From: Streptomyces paludis
Lineage (GTDB): Bacteria > Actinomycetota > Actinomycetes > Streptomycetales > Streptomycetaceae
Length of the DNA: 64,000 bases
Direction of reading: 5' to 3'
NCBI RefSeq assembly: GCF_003344965.1
Contig: NZ_CP031194.1
Coordinates: 1,798,001 to 1,862,000 of the forward strand
A program made the translations under genes and the position numbers. Of this stretch, positions 1 to 6,183 are shown in pieces. The number at the start of each line of letters is the position of its first letter. The stretch's first letter is position 1. The notes under the pieces were generated by a model. The model made no database searches. It was not told the origin of the DNA and saw only the letters and a list, made by a program, of their open reading frames with translations.

Positions 1-123
1 CCGGACCCGGACCGCGTCCTGGGCCGTCTGGAGCGGCTGCGCGCGCTGCTGGGGAGCGGGACGGCGCTGCTGGCGCTGGTGGCGTCGGCGCAGGAGAGCG
101 TACGAGCGATCGTAAGCGGCTGA
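1..123 (+). CDS. C-terminal fragment of an unidentified protein
   Basis: An open frame enters the window at base 1 and ends at TGA 121-123. The 40 visible residues (PDPDRVLGRLERLRALLGSG to VRAIVSG) are Leu/Arg-rich and read as an amphipathic helix followed by a hydrophobic helix; codon third positions are almost all G or C, which supports real coding. A strong hairpin terminator follows 24 nt after the stop. Too little is present to assign a family. Confidence 0.6.
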   Translation, partial: PDPDRVLGRLERLRALLGSGTALLALVASAQESVRAIVSG

Positions 124-146
124 ACACCTGAGCACCCGAGCACCCC

Positions 147-191
147 GAACTCCCCTTCCCCGCCGTACGGTTCACCCGGGAAGGGGAGTTC
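147..191 (+). terminator. Hairpin terminator
   Basis: Perfect 14-bp inverted repeat GAACTCCCCTTCCC / GGGAAGGGGAGTTC around a 17-nt loop, just after the stop at 123 and well before the acid phosphatase start at 287. No T-tract, as usual in Streptomyces. Confidence 0.75.
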
Positions 192-286
192 GATGTTTGT
201 CCGTCCGGACTCTACCCATCAGTAACCTGTAACTGTCACGATGCGGTCGACCCTTCAGCCCCCGCCCCTCACCCAAGGAGCCCGGC

Positions 287-922
287 ATGGCGGCATTCGG
301 CCGACTCAGCAGCATCGCCACAACAGCGGCGCTCACCGCGGCACTGGCCGCGGGCACCGCCCTCCCCGCCCTGGCAGCGGCGCCCACAGCGACCCCCGCC
401 GCCACCACCGCAGCGGCGGCGGCGGCGAAACCGGACTACGCCACATGGCAGGCCGATATCGCCGTCGTCCTGGACGAGGCCGACGCCTACGTCGCCGCCC
501 GTATCGCCGCCGCACCGGCCGGCGAGAAGCCCGCGATCGTCCTGGACATCGACAACACGTCACTGGAGACCGACTACTCCTCGGCCATCCCGACCCCTGC
601 CATCCGCCGCACCCTCGCCCTGGCCAACTTCGCCCACGCCCGGGGCGTCAAGATCTTCTTCGTCTCGGCCCGCCCCGACCTCATCCAGCCGATCACCGAG
701 TACAACCTGAAGAAGGTCGGCTATCCGGTGGACGGCCTCTACAGCCGCTCGTTCCTCGACCTGTTCACCGAGGTCAGCAAGTTCAAGACGGCCCAGCGGG
801 TGAAGATCGAGAAGAACGGCTACACGATCATCGCCAACATCGGCAACAACACCACAGACCTGACCGGCGGCCACGCCGAACGCACCTTCAAGCTCCCCGA
901 CTACGACGGCCAGCTCTCCTGA
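287..922 (+). CDS. Secreted HAD-superfamily acid phosphatase
   Basis: The 211-residue protein begins with a Sec signal peptide (hydrophobic Ala/Leu stretch about residues 9-32, cleavage probably after ALAAA). The mature part carries the HAD motif I DIDNT at residues 87-91, where Asp87 would be the phosphorylated nucleophile and Asp89 the acid/base, followed by a Ser-containing motif II region (FFVSARPD). This pattern is that of the class B / subfamily IIIB acid phosphatases, which hydrolyse phosphomonoesters outside the cytoplasm. Start ATG 287 has an AAGGAG Shine-Dalgarno 8 nt upstream. The gene stands alone between a terminator and a pseudogene remnant. Substrate cannot be told from sequence; phosphate-control boxes were not evident. 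Confidence 0.85.
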   Translation: MAAFGRLSSIATTAALTAALAAGTALPALAAAPTATPAATTAAAAAAKPDYATWQADIAVVLDEADAYVAARIAAAPAGEKPAIVLDIDNTSLETDYSSAIPTPAIRRTLALANFAHARGVKIFFVSARPDLIQPITEYNLKKVGYPVDGLYSRSFLDLFTEVSKFKTAQRVKIEKNGYTIIANIGNNTTDLTGGHAERTFKLPDYDGQLS

Positions 923-939
923 CCCGAGTCGCCACCCCG

Positions 940-1104
940 GGCACTCCGCCGTACGCCTGCCGTCCACCAAAACCGACCTGAACGCCAATTACCTGCGTCC
1001 AGACCGCCGAACAGGGCGCCGAGTCCACCGTCCGCATGGCACTCGTCATACCCGACGGCCCCAGCGCCCGCTTTTTCGACGCCGAAGGCCCGCTCCCCTG
1101 GTAG
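940..1104 (+). pseudogene. Remnant of a short-chain dehydrogenase (C-terminus only)
   Basis: Two adjacent reading frames together spell the typical C-terminal end of a classical SDR. Frame one (about 945-1000) gives STKTDLNANYLR, matching the substrate-loop motif of SDRs; after a +1-type shift near 1000 the other frame gives QTAEQGAESTVRMAL and then FFDAEGPLPW before TAG 1102-1104, matching the family's conserved end (EQGA...G.FF....PW). No Rossmann-fold part (TGxxxGxG, YxxxK) lies upstream, because the acid phosphatase ends at 922. I therefore read this as a truncated, frameshifted relic. Family assignment is from motif memory, not a search. Confidence 0.6.
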
Positions 1105-1245
1105 AACCCCAAGGAAGCGGGCCCGCAGCGGCCGGGGTGGCCCGTCGGGCACCCCACCATCACACGGTTCCACCCGGTGGTTGGCCGCGAGGGCCGCACT
1201 GCCGGAGGGACGCTTCTCCACCTGCCCCGCCCTAGGCTTCCGCCC

Positions 1246-1881
1246 ATGATTCGTACGGTGGTCTTCGATGTCGGCGAGACGCTGGTCCGGGACGACCGGT
1301 ACTGGGCGTCCTGGGCGGACTGGCTGGGGGCGCCGCGACATACGGTCGCGGCGCTCGTCGGCGCGGTCGTCGCGCAGGGCCACGACAACGGGGACGCGCT
1401 GAGGCTGATCCGCCCGGGGATCGACATCGCCGTGGAGTATGCGGCGCGGGAGGCCGCCGGGCGCGGCGAGCAACTGGACGAGGCCGACCTGTATCCGGAC
1501 GTCCGGCCCGCGCTCGCTGCTCTCCAGGAGCGCGGTGTTCGTGTGGTGATCGCGGGCAATCAGACGGTCAAGGCCGGGCAGCTGCTGCGCGGGCTCGATC
1601 TGCCCGCCGATCTCATCGCGACCTCAGGGGAGTGGGGCGTCGCCAAGCCGTCGCGCGAGTTCTTCGATCGCACCTTGGACGCCGCCGACGCGCTGTCGCA
1701 CGAGACGCTGTACGTGGGCGACCACCCGCAGAACGACATCGCACCGGCGCGGGCAGCGGGACTCCAGACCGCTCATCTGCGCCGTGGCCCTTGGGGATAC
1801 CTCTGGGCAGACACCCCGGAGGCTGCCGAGGCCGACTGGCGTATCGACGGCCTGCTCCAGCTCCTGGAGATCGTGAGCTGA
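1246..1881 (+). CDS. HAD family hydrolase
   Basis: A 211-residue cytosolic protein with the HAD fold: motif I DVGET at residues 8-12 (FDVGETL, as in haloacid dehalogenase/phosphoglycolate-phosphatase-like enzymes), an alpha-helical cap (about 20-90), motif II region VIAGNQT, motif III Lys in VAKPSREFF and motif IV YVGDHPQNDI. It likely removes phosphate from a small metabolite. The N-terminus was placed at ATG 1246 rather than upstream codons because MIRTVVFDVGETL is the normal beginning of the fold and a -10-like TAGGCT lies exactly 7 nt before it, which would give a leaderless mRNA. Substrate unknown; no operon partner. Confidence 0.85.
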   Translation: MIRTVVFDVGETLVRDDRYWASWADWLGAPRHTVAALVGAVVAQGHDNGDALRLIRPGIDIAVEYAAREAAGRGEQLDEADLYPDVRPALAALQERGVRVVIAGNQTVKAGQLLRGLDLPADLIATSGEWGVAKPSREFFDRTLDAADALSHETLYVGDHPQNDIAPARAAGLQTAHLRRGPWGYLWADTPEAAEADWRIDGLLQLLEIVS

Positions 1882-1981
1882 CCCGTCCGGGGACGCGAGT
1901 GACGTTCTCGGCACCGGGCGCCGGTCGCGCGGGTACGGTGCGAGCAGCCGTCCCGAGGGCGAACCGGCTCCAGTATGCGCA

Positions 1982-2041
1982 CCTCTGCTCTCCGCCGGGA
2001 GGGCAGAGGCGTTCCATCATGTCCGGAGAAATGCGGAACGC
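1982..2041 (+). terminator. Double hairpin between HAD hydrolase and XRE regulator
   Basis: CCTCTGC/GCAGAGG stem (1982-2009, with CTCC/GGAG inner pairing) immediately followed by a GCGTTCC/GGAACGC stem (about 2009-2042). Either could end transcription of the HAD gene. Confidence 0.45.
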
Positions 2042-2129
2042 CCCGGACCGGGTGACCGGTTGCCGAGGCGCCGCGCCCGGAGCCGACCGGGCGTACCGTT
2101 CTGAGTGTCACCGCAGAACGGAGCCAAGT

Positions 2130-3338
2130 ATGCCCGACCTCACTGACATTCACATCGGCGCGCGAGTAGCCTCTCGCCGGAAACTGGCCGGTTACACGCA
2201 GCGCCAGCTCGCCGAGCACGCGCATCTCTCCCTCGGCATCATCCGGAAAGTCGAACGCGGCGAACGCCCCCCCACCCCGAGCTTCCTGGCCGGAGCCGCA
2301 CGAGCCCTCCACGTCACAGTCGAAGACCTCACGGGCCAGCCGTATCGGCTCCACCCCCAGGATGACCGGATCCACGCACCCATCACGGACGTGCGGGCGG
2401 CGCTGCGTCACTGGGACCTGCCCGGAGACTGGTTCGAGGCACCCCGCCCGCTGGCGGAGCTGCGCGCGGACGTGCAGACCGCCATGGACCACCGCGTACA
2501 CGGACGCCTGACCCGGCTCGGAGAAGTACTCCCCGCGCTGATCGAAGAGCTGACGGCATCCGTCCACCTGCGCTCGGGAGCCGACAAGCGGCGGGCGGCG
2601 CGGCTGCTCTCCCTGGCCTACGACATGGCGCACACCTTCACCTACCGCCTGGGATACCCCGACCTGAGAGGCCAAGTCGAGGACCGGCTCAGGTGGTCGG
2701 CGCAGCTCTCCGGCGACCCGCTGCTCATGGCCTTGGCCGAGTACAAGCGAGCCGAGACGTTCAAGTCCGCTCACGAGTACGGCGCCGGTCTGCGCGTCCT
2801 CCGGGCCGCCCGCGAACGGCTGGAGGACGAGACCCCATCGAAGGGATCCGAGTACCTGACCGTCCTGGGCGGGATCCGGCTGCGTGAGATCACCCTCGCG
2901 TCCCGGGACCGCGACTCAGACGCGACGGCCCACCACATGGATGCGGCCCGGCAGGTACTCGACCGGATGCCGGCGCGTGCCGACCGGCGCCAGCACAGCA
3001 TGGTCTTCGGTGCGGGCAACTTGGCCATTCACGAGATCCAAGCGCGGCTGGAACTGCGGCAGGTGTCGGAGGCAGACAAGGTCATCGAGGCCACCAGCCT
3101 TCCGGGCTCGGTCCCGCCCACCCGGGTGAGCGCCTTCCACATCAACGTGGCCCGGGTGCATGTCGAGGCGGATCGGCGCGAGCAGGCGCTGCTGCATCTC
3201 CAGAAGGCTCGTCGGGCGGCGCCCCAGATCACGCGGTACAAGCCGATGGCGCGAGACGCCGCGCTGCTGCTGACGATGAAGTACCGGCGGACCACGGAGG
3301 AACTACGGTCACTGAGCAGCTGGTTCGGGCTGGAGTAG
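2130..3338 (+). CDS. XRE-family regulator with helical repeat C-terminus
   Basis: A 402-residue protein with an N-terminal helix-turn-helix (about residues 8-62: GARVASRRKLAGYTQRQLAE, then HLSLGIIRKVERGERPP) and a long all-helical C-terminal part (about 90-402) that looks like TPR-type sensor repeats (for example AGLRVLRAARERLEDE and QALLHLQKARRAAPQ). Such large XRE proteins in Streptomyces usually act as pathway-local regulators with small-molecule or peptide input. ATG 2130 was chosen because the HTH starts right after it and a purine-rich GGAG precedes it; -10-like TACCGT lies about 36 nt upstream. Downstream lie the recombinase-like, mini-protein and kinase-like genes on the same strand, which it may control. 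Confidence 0.85.
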   Translation: MPDLTDIHIGARVASRRKLAGYTQRQLAEHAHLSLGIIRKVERGERPPTPSFLAGAARALHVTVEDLTGQPYRLHPQDDRIHAPITDVRAALRHWDLPGDWFEAPRPLAELRADVQTAMDHRVHGRLTRLGEVLPALIEELTASVHLRSGADKRRAARLLSLAYDMAHTFTYRLGYPDLRGQVEDRLRWSAQLSGDPLLMALAEYKRAETFKSAHEYGAGLRVLRAARERLEDETPSKGSEYLTVLGGIRLREITLASRDRDSDATAHHMDAARQVLDRMPARADRRQHSMVFGAGNLAIHEIQARLELRQVSEADKVIEATSLPGSVPPTRVSAFHINVARVHVEADRREQALLHLQKARRAAPQITRYKPMARDAALLLTMKYRRTTEELRSLSSWFGLE

Positions 3339-3404
3339 TCAAGGCGACGGCACTCGCTGGGGTACCCCAATCCGGGGTACTTCGGCACTTGCCTCATCGG
3401 CAGG

Positions 3405-3434
3405 ATGTGACGAGCACCTGACTCGACGTCACAT
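3405..3434. promoter_or_regulatory. Inverted repeat, candidate operator
   Basis: Perfect 8-bp inverted repeat ATGTGACG ... CGTCACAT with a 14-nt spacer, ending 10 nt before the start of the recombinase-like gene. A second small palindrome GGGGTACCCC lies about 45 bp upstream. Plausible binding site for the XRE protein encoded just upstream; inference only. Confidence 0.4.
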
Positions 3435-3444
3435 AGAGCCGACC

Positions 3445-3867
3445 ATGTCCGACACCACAGCCGAGCCGCCGCCGCTCGTCTTCCTCTACGACCGTCACCC
3501 CGGCCTGCGCGCCCGCGCCATCCTCAATCTCAGGCTGGACGGCTGCCAGAACTGGGCCGCGGCCCGGCACTGGGAGATCGCCGGCCGATGGGTCGACCTC
3601 GGCGACGACGCGCTCACCGACCACCGGCGGCCCGGCTTCGACGAGCTGGTGACCTTCATGGCGGAGATCCCGGGCGACCGCACGAAGATCTGCCTGGTAC
3701 ACCACTGGGAGCGCCTCACCCGCCACGGCGACCGCGCCGACTACCAGCGCAGGGTGCGCGAGGCCGGCGGGTACATCGCGACCACCGCGGCCACCCCGCC
3801 GGCCGCGCCGTGCCTGGGCGCGGCCCTGTCCCGGGGCGAGTCCTGCCCGTGCGGGTGCACGCCGTGA
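3445..3867 (+). CDS. Serine-recombinase-like protein lacking the catalytic serine
   Basis: The 140-residue protein resembles the catalytic domain of serine recombinases (resolvase/invertase): a first strand ending in Tyr15-Asp-Arg17, a middle segment GRWVDLGDDALTDHRRPGF like the family's D..D.S....RP.F loop, and KICLVHHWERLTRHG aligning with the family's VVWKLDRLSRS helix, then a gv.i.s-type strand GGYIATTA. The nucleophilic serine of the YxRxS motif is absent (YDRHPG), and no DNA-binding HTH or recombinase domain follows, so strand cleavage is unlikely. It may act as a DNA-bound or partner-bound accessory protein. The tail is Cys-rich (GESCPCGCTP). The start ATG 3445 has a weak ribosome site. 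TGA overlaps the next GTG. Confidence 0.55.
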   Translation: MSDTTAEPPPLVFLYDRHPGLRARAILNLRLDGCQNWAAARHWEIAGRWVDLGDDALTDHRRPGFDELVTFMAEIPGDRTKICLVHHWERLTRHGDRADYQRRVREAGGYIATTAATPPAAPCLGAALSRGESCPCGCTP

Positions 3868-3995
3868 ACATCCGCCTCGCCGCCGCGCGGGCCGCCGAGC
3901 CACCCTGGGGAACTGCTTCCGCTGCCGTGCCCACACACCCCACACACCCCACCGCCCCCGCTCCGTCCGGAGCGGCAGCCGAAGAGCACCAGTGA
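3864..3995 (+). CDS. Small uncharacterised ORF coupled to the recombinase-like gene
   Basis: GTG at 3864 overlaps the TGA of the preceding gene (GTGA), giving a 43-residue frame (VNIRLAAARAAEPPWGTAS...) with a THPTHPTAPAP repeat. Overlap suggests translational coupling. Composition is low-complexity and no family is recognised, so this may not encode a stable protein. Confidence 0.3.
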   Translation: MNIRLAAARAAEPPWGTASAAVPTHPTHPTAPAPSGAAAEEHQ

Positions 3996-4006
3996 AGGGA
4001 CACGCC

Positions 4007-4096
4007 ATGTGGCACACACTGAGCGAATGCGACCACGACTGGACCGAGTGGAGCGGCAAGCAGCGCTGCCGTAAGTGCGGCACGACGCAGAACTGA
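4007..4096 (+). CDS. 29-residue mini-protein with zinc-ribbon-like Cys/His pattern
   Basis: ATG 4007 follows GAAGGGA with 6-nt spacing, an excellent ribosome site. The frame codes for 29 residues with Cys8, His10, Cys21 and Cys24 (CxH...CxxC, ending CRKCGTTQN), a spacing able to bind one zinc ion. A strong hairpin terminator starts 10 nt after the stop, so the mini-ORF looks like the last gene of the unit begun by the XRE or recombinase-like gene. It is too short for most gene finders. Function unknown; a nucleic-acid or protein-binding knuckle is the simplest guess. Confidence 0.5.
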   Translation: MWHTLSECDHDWTEWSGKQRCRKCGTTQN

Positions 4097-4106
4097 CCGG
4101 CAAAAC

Positions 4107-4135
4107 GGAGGGGCGCCGGACACCGGCGCCCCTCC
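4107..4135 (+). terminator. Hairpin terminator
   Basis: Perfect 13-bp stem GGAGGGGCGCCGG / CCGGCGCCCCTCC with a 3-nt loop, between the mini-protein stop (4096) and the kinase-like gene (4154). It may also attenuate read-through into the kinase-like gene. Confidence 0.8.
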
Positions 4136-4153
4136 CTCATTCGAAAGGATCGC

Positions 4154-4972
4154 ATGATCAACCGCGTGCAATGGGCCGAGCTTCCCCCGGACTTCCGCGC
4201 CTGCGTAGAGGCGCGGACAGGGGCCGTGCTCTCGTCACAGACCGTTCCACAAGGTCTGAGCTGCACCGTGGCCCTGACACTGAACACGGTCCAGGACGGG
4301 CTCCTCTTCCTCAAGGGCGTCCGCGACAGCGACACGGACGGGACCGCCGCTCTCCGCTGGGAGCGGCTCGTCAGCCCGGCCGTGGCGGGAATCGCGCCGG
4401 AGATCCGCCACGCGTTCCACGCATACGGCTGGTCCTGTCTGGCATTCACGCATGTAGAGGGCCGGAATGCCGACCTCGGCCCGGGGTCCGCCGACCTCGC
4501 CGCAGTGGCGGAAGCCCTTGAACGCATGGGTGAGTTGGCGCCGCCCGACATCCAGCCCCCGCCCCTTACGAACCGGCTGGCCGGTTACCTGAGTCCGGGG
4601 GAAGCTGACGCGCTGGCCGGTGAGCACCTCCTGCACACCGACACGAACCCCCACAACATCATGATCGACAGCAGGGGTTGCGCTCATGTCGTCGACTGGG
4701 CCATGTCCGCCGTTGGCCCGGCCTGGGTGGATCCGGCATACACAGCCGTCCGCCTCATGGAGTACGGACAGCCTCCGGCCGCCGCGCTGTCGTGGCTGAA
4801 CAGATTCGCCAGCTGGCGGCACGCAGACCCGAAGGCCGTCGAAGCTCTCGTATCCGCCACCTGCCGAAAGTGGACGGACAAGGTCGGCGAAAGAGGGAGC
4901 CTCGCCAGCAACGCCCGGTTCCGCCACCTGGCCACGCATCACGACCGTAGCCGCAACGTATCGCCAACGTAG
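4154..4972 (+). CDS. Aminoglycoside phosphotransferase-like (APH/ChoK fold) protein
   Basis: 272 residues. The C-terminal lobe carries the catalytic-loop motif HTDTNPHNIMI (His161, Asp163, Asn168) and the metal-binding VDWAM (Asp181), as in APH-family kinases. The N-terminal lobe is short and poorly matching: a strand pair with LFLKGVRD could supply the ATP-anchoring Lys. The protein may phosphorylate a small molecule, or may have lost activity; Streptomyces genomes carry many such proteins beside XRE regulators, generally without proven substrate. ATG 4154 has GAAAGGA 8 nt upstream. It is the last gene before the tRNA-Val. A resistance role is possible but cannot be claimed. Confidence 0.7.
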   Translation: MINRVQWAELPPDFRACVEARTGAVLSSQTVPQGLSCTVALTLNTVQDGLLFLKGVRDSDTDGTAALRWERLVSPAVAGIAPEIRHAFHAYGWSCLAFTHVEGRNADLGPGSADLAAVAEALERMGELAPPDIQPPPLTNRLAGYLSPGEADALAGEHLLHTDTNPHNIMIDSRGCAHVVDWAMSAVGPAWVDPAYTAVRLMEYGQPPAAALSWLNRFASWRHADPKAVEALVSATCRKWTDKVGERGSLASNARFRHLATHHDRSRNVSPT

Positions 4973-4990
4973 GCATGGGGCGCGAAACAG

Positions 4991-5032
4991 GAGAAGGCCC
5001 GGACCGGAAGCGTCTCCGGCCTGGGCCTTCTC
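4991..5032. terminator. Bidirectional hairpin terminator
   Basis: GAGAAGGCCC / GGGCCTTCTC arms with an inner CCGGA/TCCGG stem, between convergent transcription units: the kinase-like gene (+) and tRNA-Val (-). Confidence 0.75.
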
Positions 5033-5051
5033 GTGCTACGTGCCTGTTCCA

Positions 5052-5126
5052 TGGTGGGCGCGGACGGTTTCGAACCGCCGACATCTGCTTTGTAAGAGCA
5101 GCGCTCTACCCCTGAGCTACGCACCC
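5052..5126 (-). tRNA. tRNA-Val(TAC)
   Basis: Read on the minus strand the sequence folds as a full cloverleaf: acceptor GGGTGCG/CGCGCCC (one T-G pair), D-arm GCTC-AGGGGTA-GAGC, anticodon arm CTGCT-CTTACAA-AGCAG with anticodon TAC (reads GTA, valine), a 5-nt variable loop ATGTC, and T-arm GGCGG-TTCGAAA-CCGTC. Discriminator A is followed by an encoded CCA (5052-5054). The mature 72-nt body is 5055-5126. No duplicated 3' end (att site) was seen in the window. Confidence 0.95.
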
Positions 5127-5341
5127 GTGGATGAGGCAACAGCGTACATGGCGGAGGCGGGCCCGCCGTAATCCGCGTTCGGGCGGGGCGCAGGGCGCGA
5201 GAGCGCGGGCGTGCGGGGGATAGCCCTACCTCGGGACGGTGGGCGGCCGGATCGGCGGGTGGTGTGTTCGTCCGTACGGTGGGAGACCTGCGGCCGAGGG
5301 GTTCGGCCGGGCACCGCAGACACACACCGGGGGAATCCATC

Positions 5342-6112
5342 GTGGTCGGAAGCCGTCACCGTACGCGTACGACGCTCATGGCGGCCGGCGGGGCGCTGGT
5401 CGCCGCGCTGGTCGTGAGCGGGTGCGGGAGCGATCCCTCCGGGGCGCCGGAGGAGAAGAAGTCGTTCGCGTTCGAGGGGAAGACGCTGACCATCGACGCC
5501 GAGAACGCCGAGATCGATCTCGTGCCCGCCGATGTGACCTCGGTCGACGTGACCCGCCAGGTCGACGGCTGGGTGCTGCTCGGCAGCGGGCCCAAGGGCG
5601 TCTGGAAGATGGACGGGGCCACGCTCACGCTCAAGGTGAAGTGCTCCGGCCTCAGCAGCGACTGCTCCTCCCGGAACGAGGTGAAGGTGCCGCGCGGTGT
5701 CGCCGTGACGCTGACGGGCGACAACGGCAAGGTGACGGCGACCGGATTCACCACCGCGCTCAAGCTGGCCTCTGACAACGGCTCGATCACCGTCGCCGAC
5801 TCCAGCGGACCGCTCGACCTCAAGAGCGACAACGGCAGCGTCACCGCGCGGAACGTCTCCTCGCGCACCGTGACCGTCAGGTCCGACAACGGCGCGATCC
5901 GGCTCGGATTCAGCGAAGTACCCGACCACGTGGACACCCTCAGTGACAACGGCCGGACCGAGATCGTCGTGCCGCCGGGCGGCTCGTACGCGGTGACGAC
6001 GTCCTCGGACAACGGCCGGGTCGAGGTGGACGTGGAAAGGGACGCGAACAGTCCGCATGTGGTGAAGGCCCGCAGCGACAACGGGAAGATCACGGTGCGA
6101 AGCGCGAACTGA
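5342..6112 (+). CDS. DUF4097-type beta-solenoid lipoprotein
   Basis: 256 residues from GTG 5342. A lipoprotein signal peptide (basic RHRTRT, hydrophobic stretch, lipobox VVSGC) is followed by a repetitive body in which seven units of about 20 residues each contain an (S)DNG turn: GDNGKVTATG, SDNGSITVAD, SDNGSVTARN, SDNGAIRLGF, SDNGRTEIVV, SDNGRVEVDV, SDNGKITVRS. This is the beta-solenoid of the DUF4097/DUF2807 type. It should sit on the outer face of the membrane; role unknown, in other bacteria linked to envelope stress. GTG was preferred over the internal ATG 5378 because it preserves the positively charged n-region and has GGGGGAA upstream. Confidence 0.8.
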   Translation: MVGSRHRTRTTLMAAGGALVAALVVSGCGSDPSGAPEEKKSFAFEGKTLTIDAENAEIDLVPADVTSVDVTRQVDGWVLLGSGPKGVWKMDGATLTLKVKCSGLSSDCSSRNEVKVPRGVAVTLTGDNGKVTATGFTTALKLASDNGSITVADSSGPLDLKSDNGSVTARNVSSRTVTVRSDNGAIRLGFSEVPDHVDTLSDNGRTEIVVPPGGSYAVTTSSDNGRVEVDVERDANSPHVVKARSDNGKITVRSAN

Positions 6113-6183
6113 CCGGCCCGTGTGTTCGTTCATACCTGGTGGGAGAATGAACCAGGCCATGGCGATCGGCACGGGAGAGGGAT

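Noticed and set aside
5052..5126. tRNA-Val as integration site (att) of the accessory genes at 2-5 kb
   Set aside because: No second copy of the tRNA 3' end and no integrase gene in the window; proximity alone is not enough.
5699..6112. Regularly spaced GACAACGG repeats, CRISPR-like at first sight
   Set aside because: They encode the SDNG turns of the DUF4097 beta-solenoid; spacers are coding and not unique inserts.
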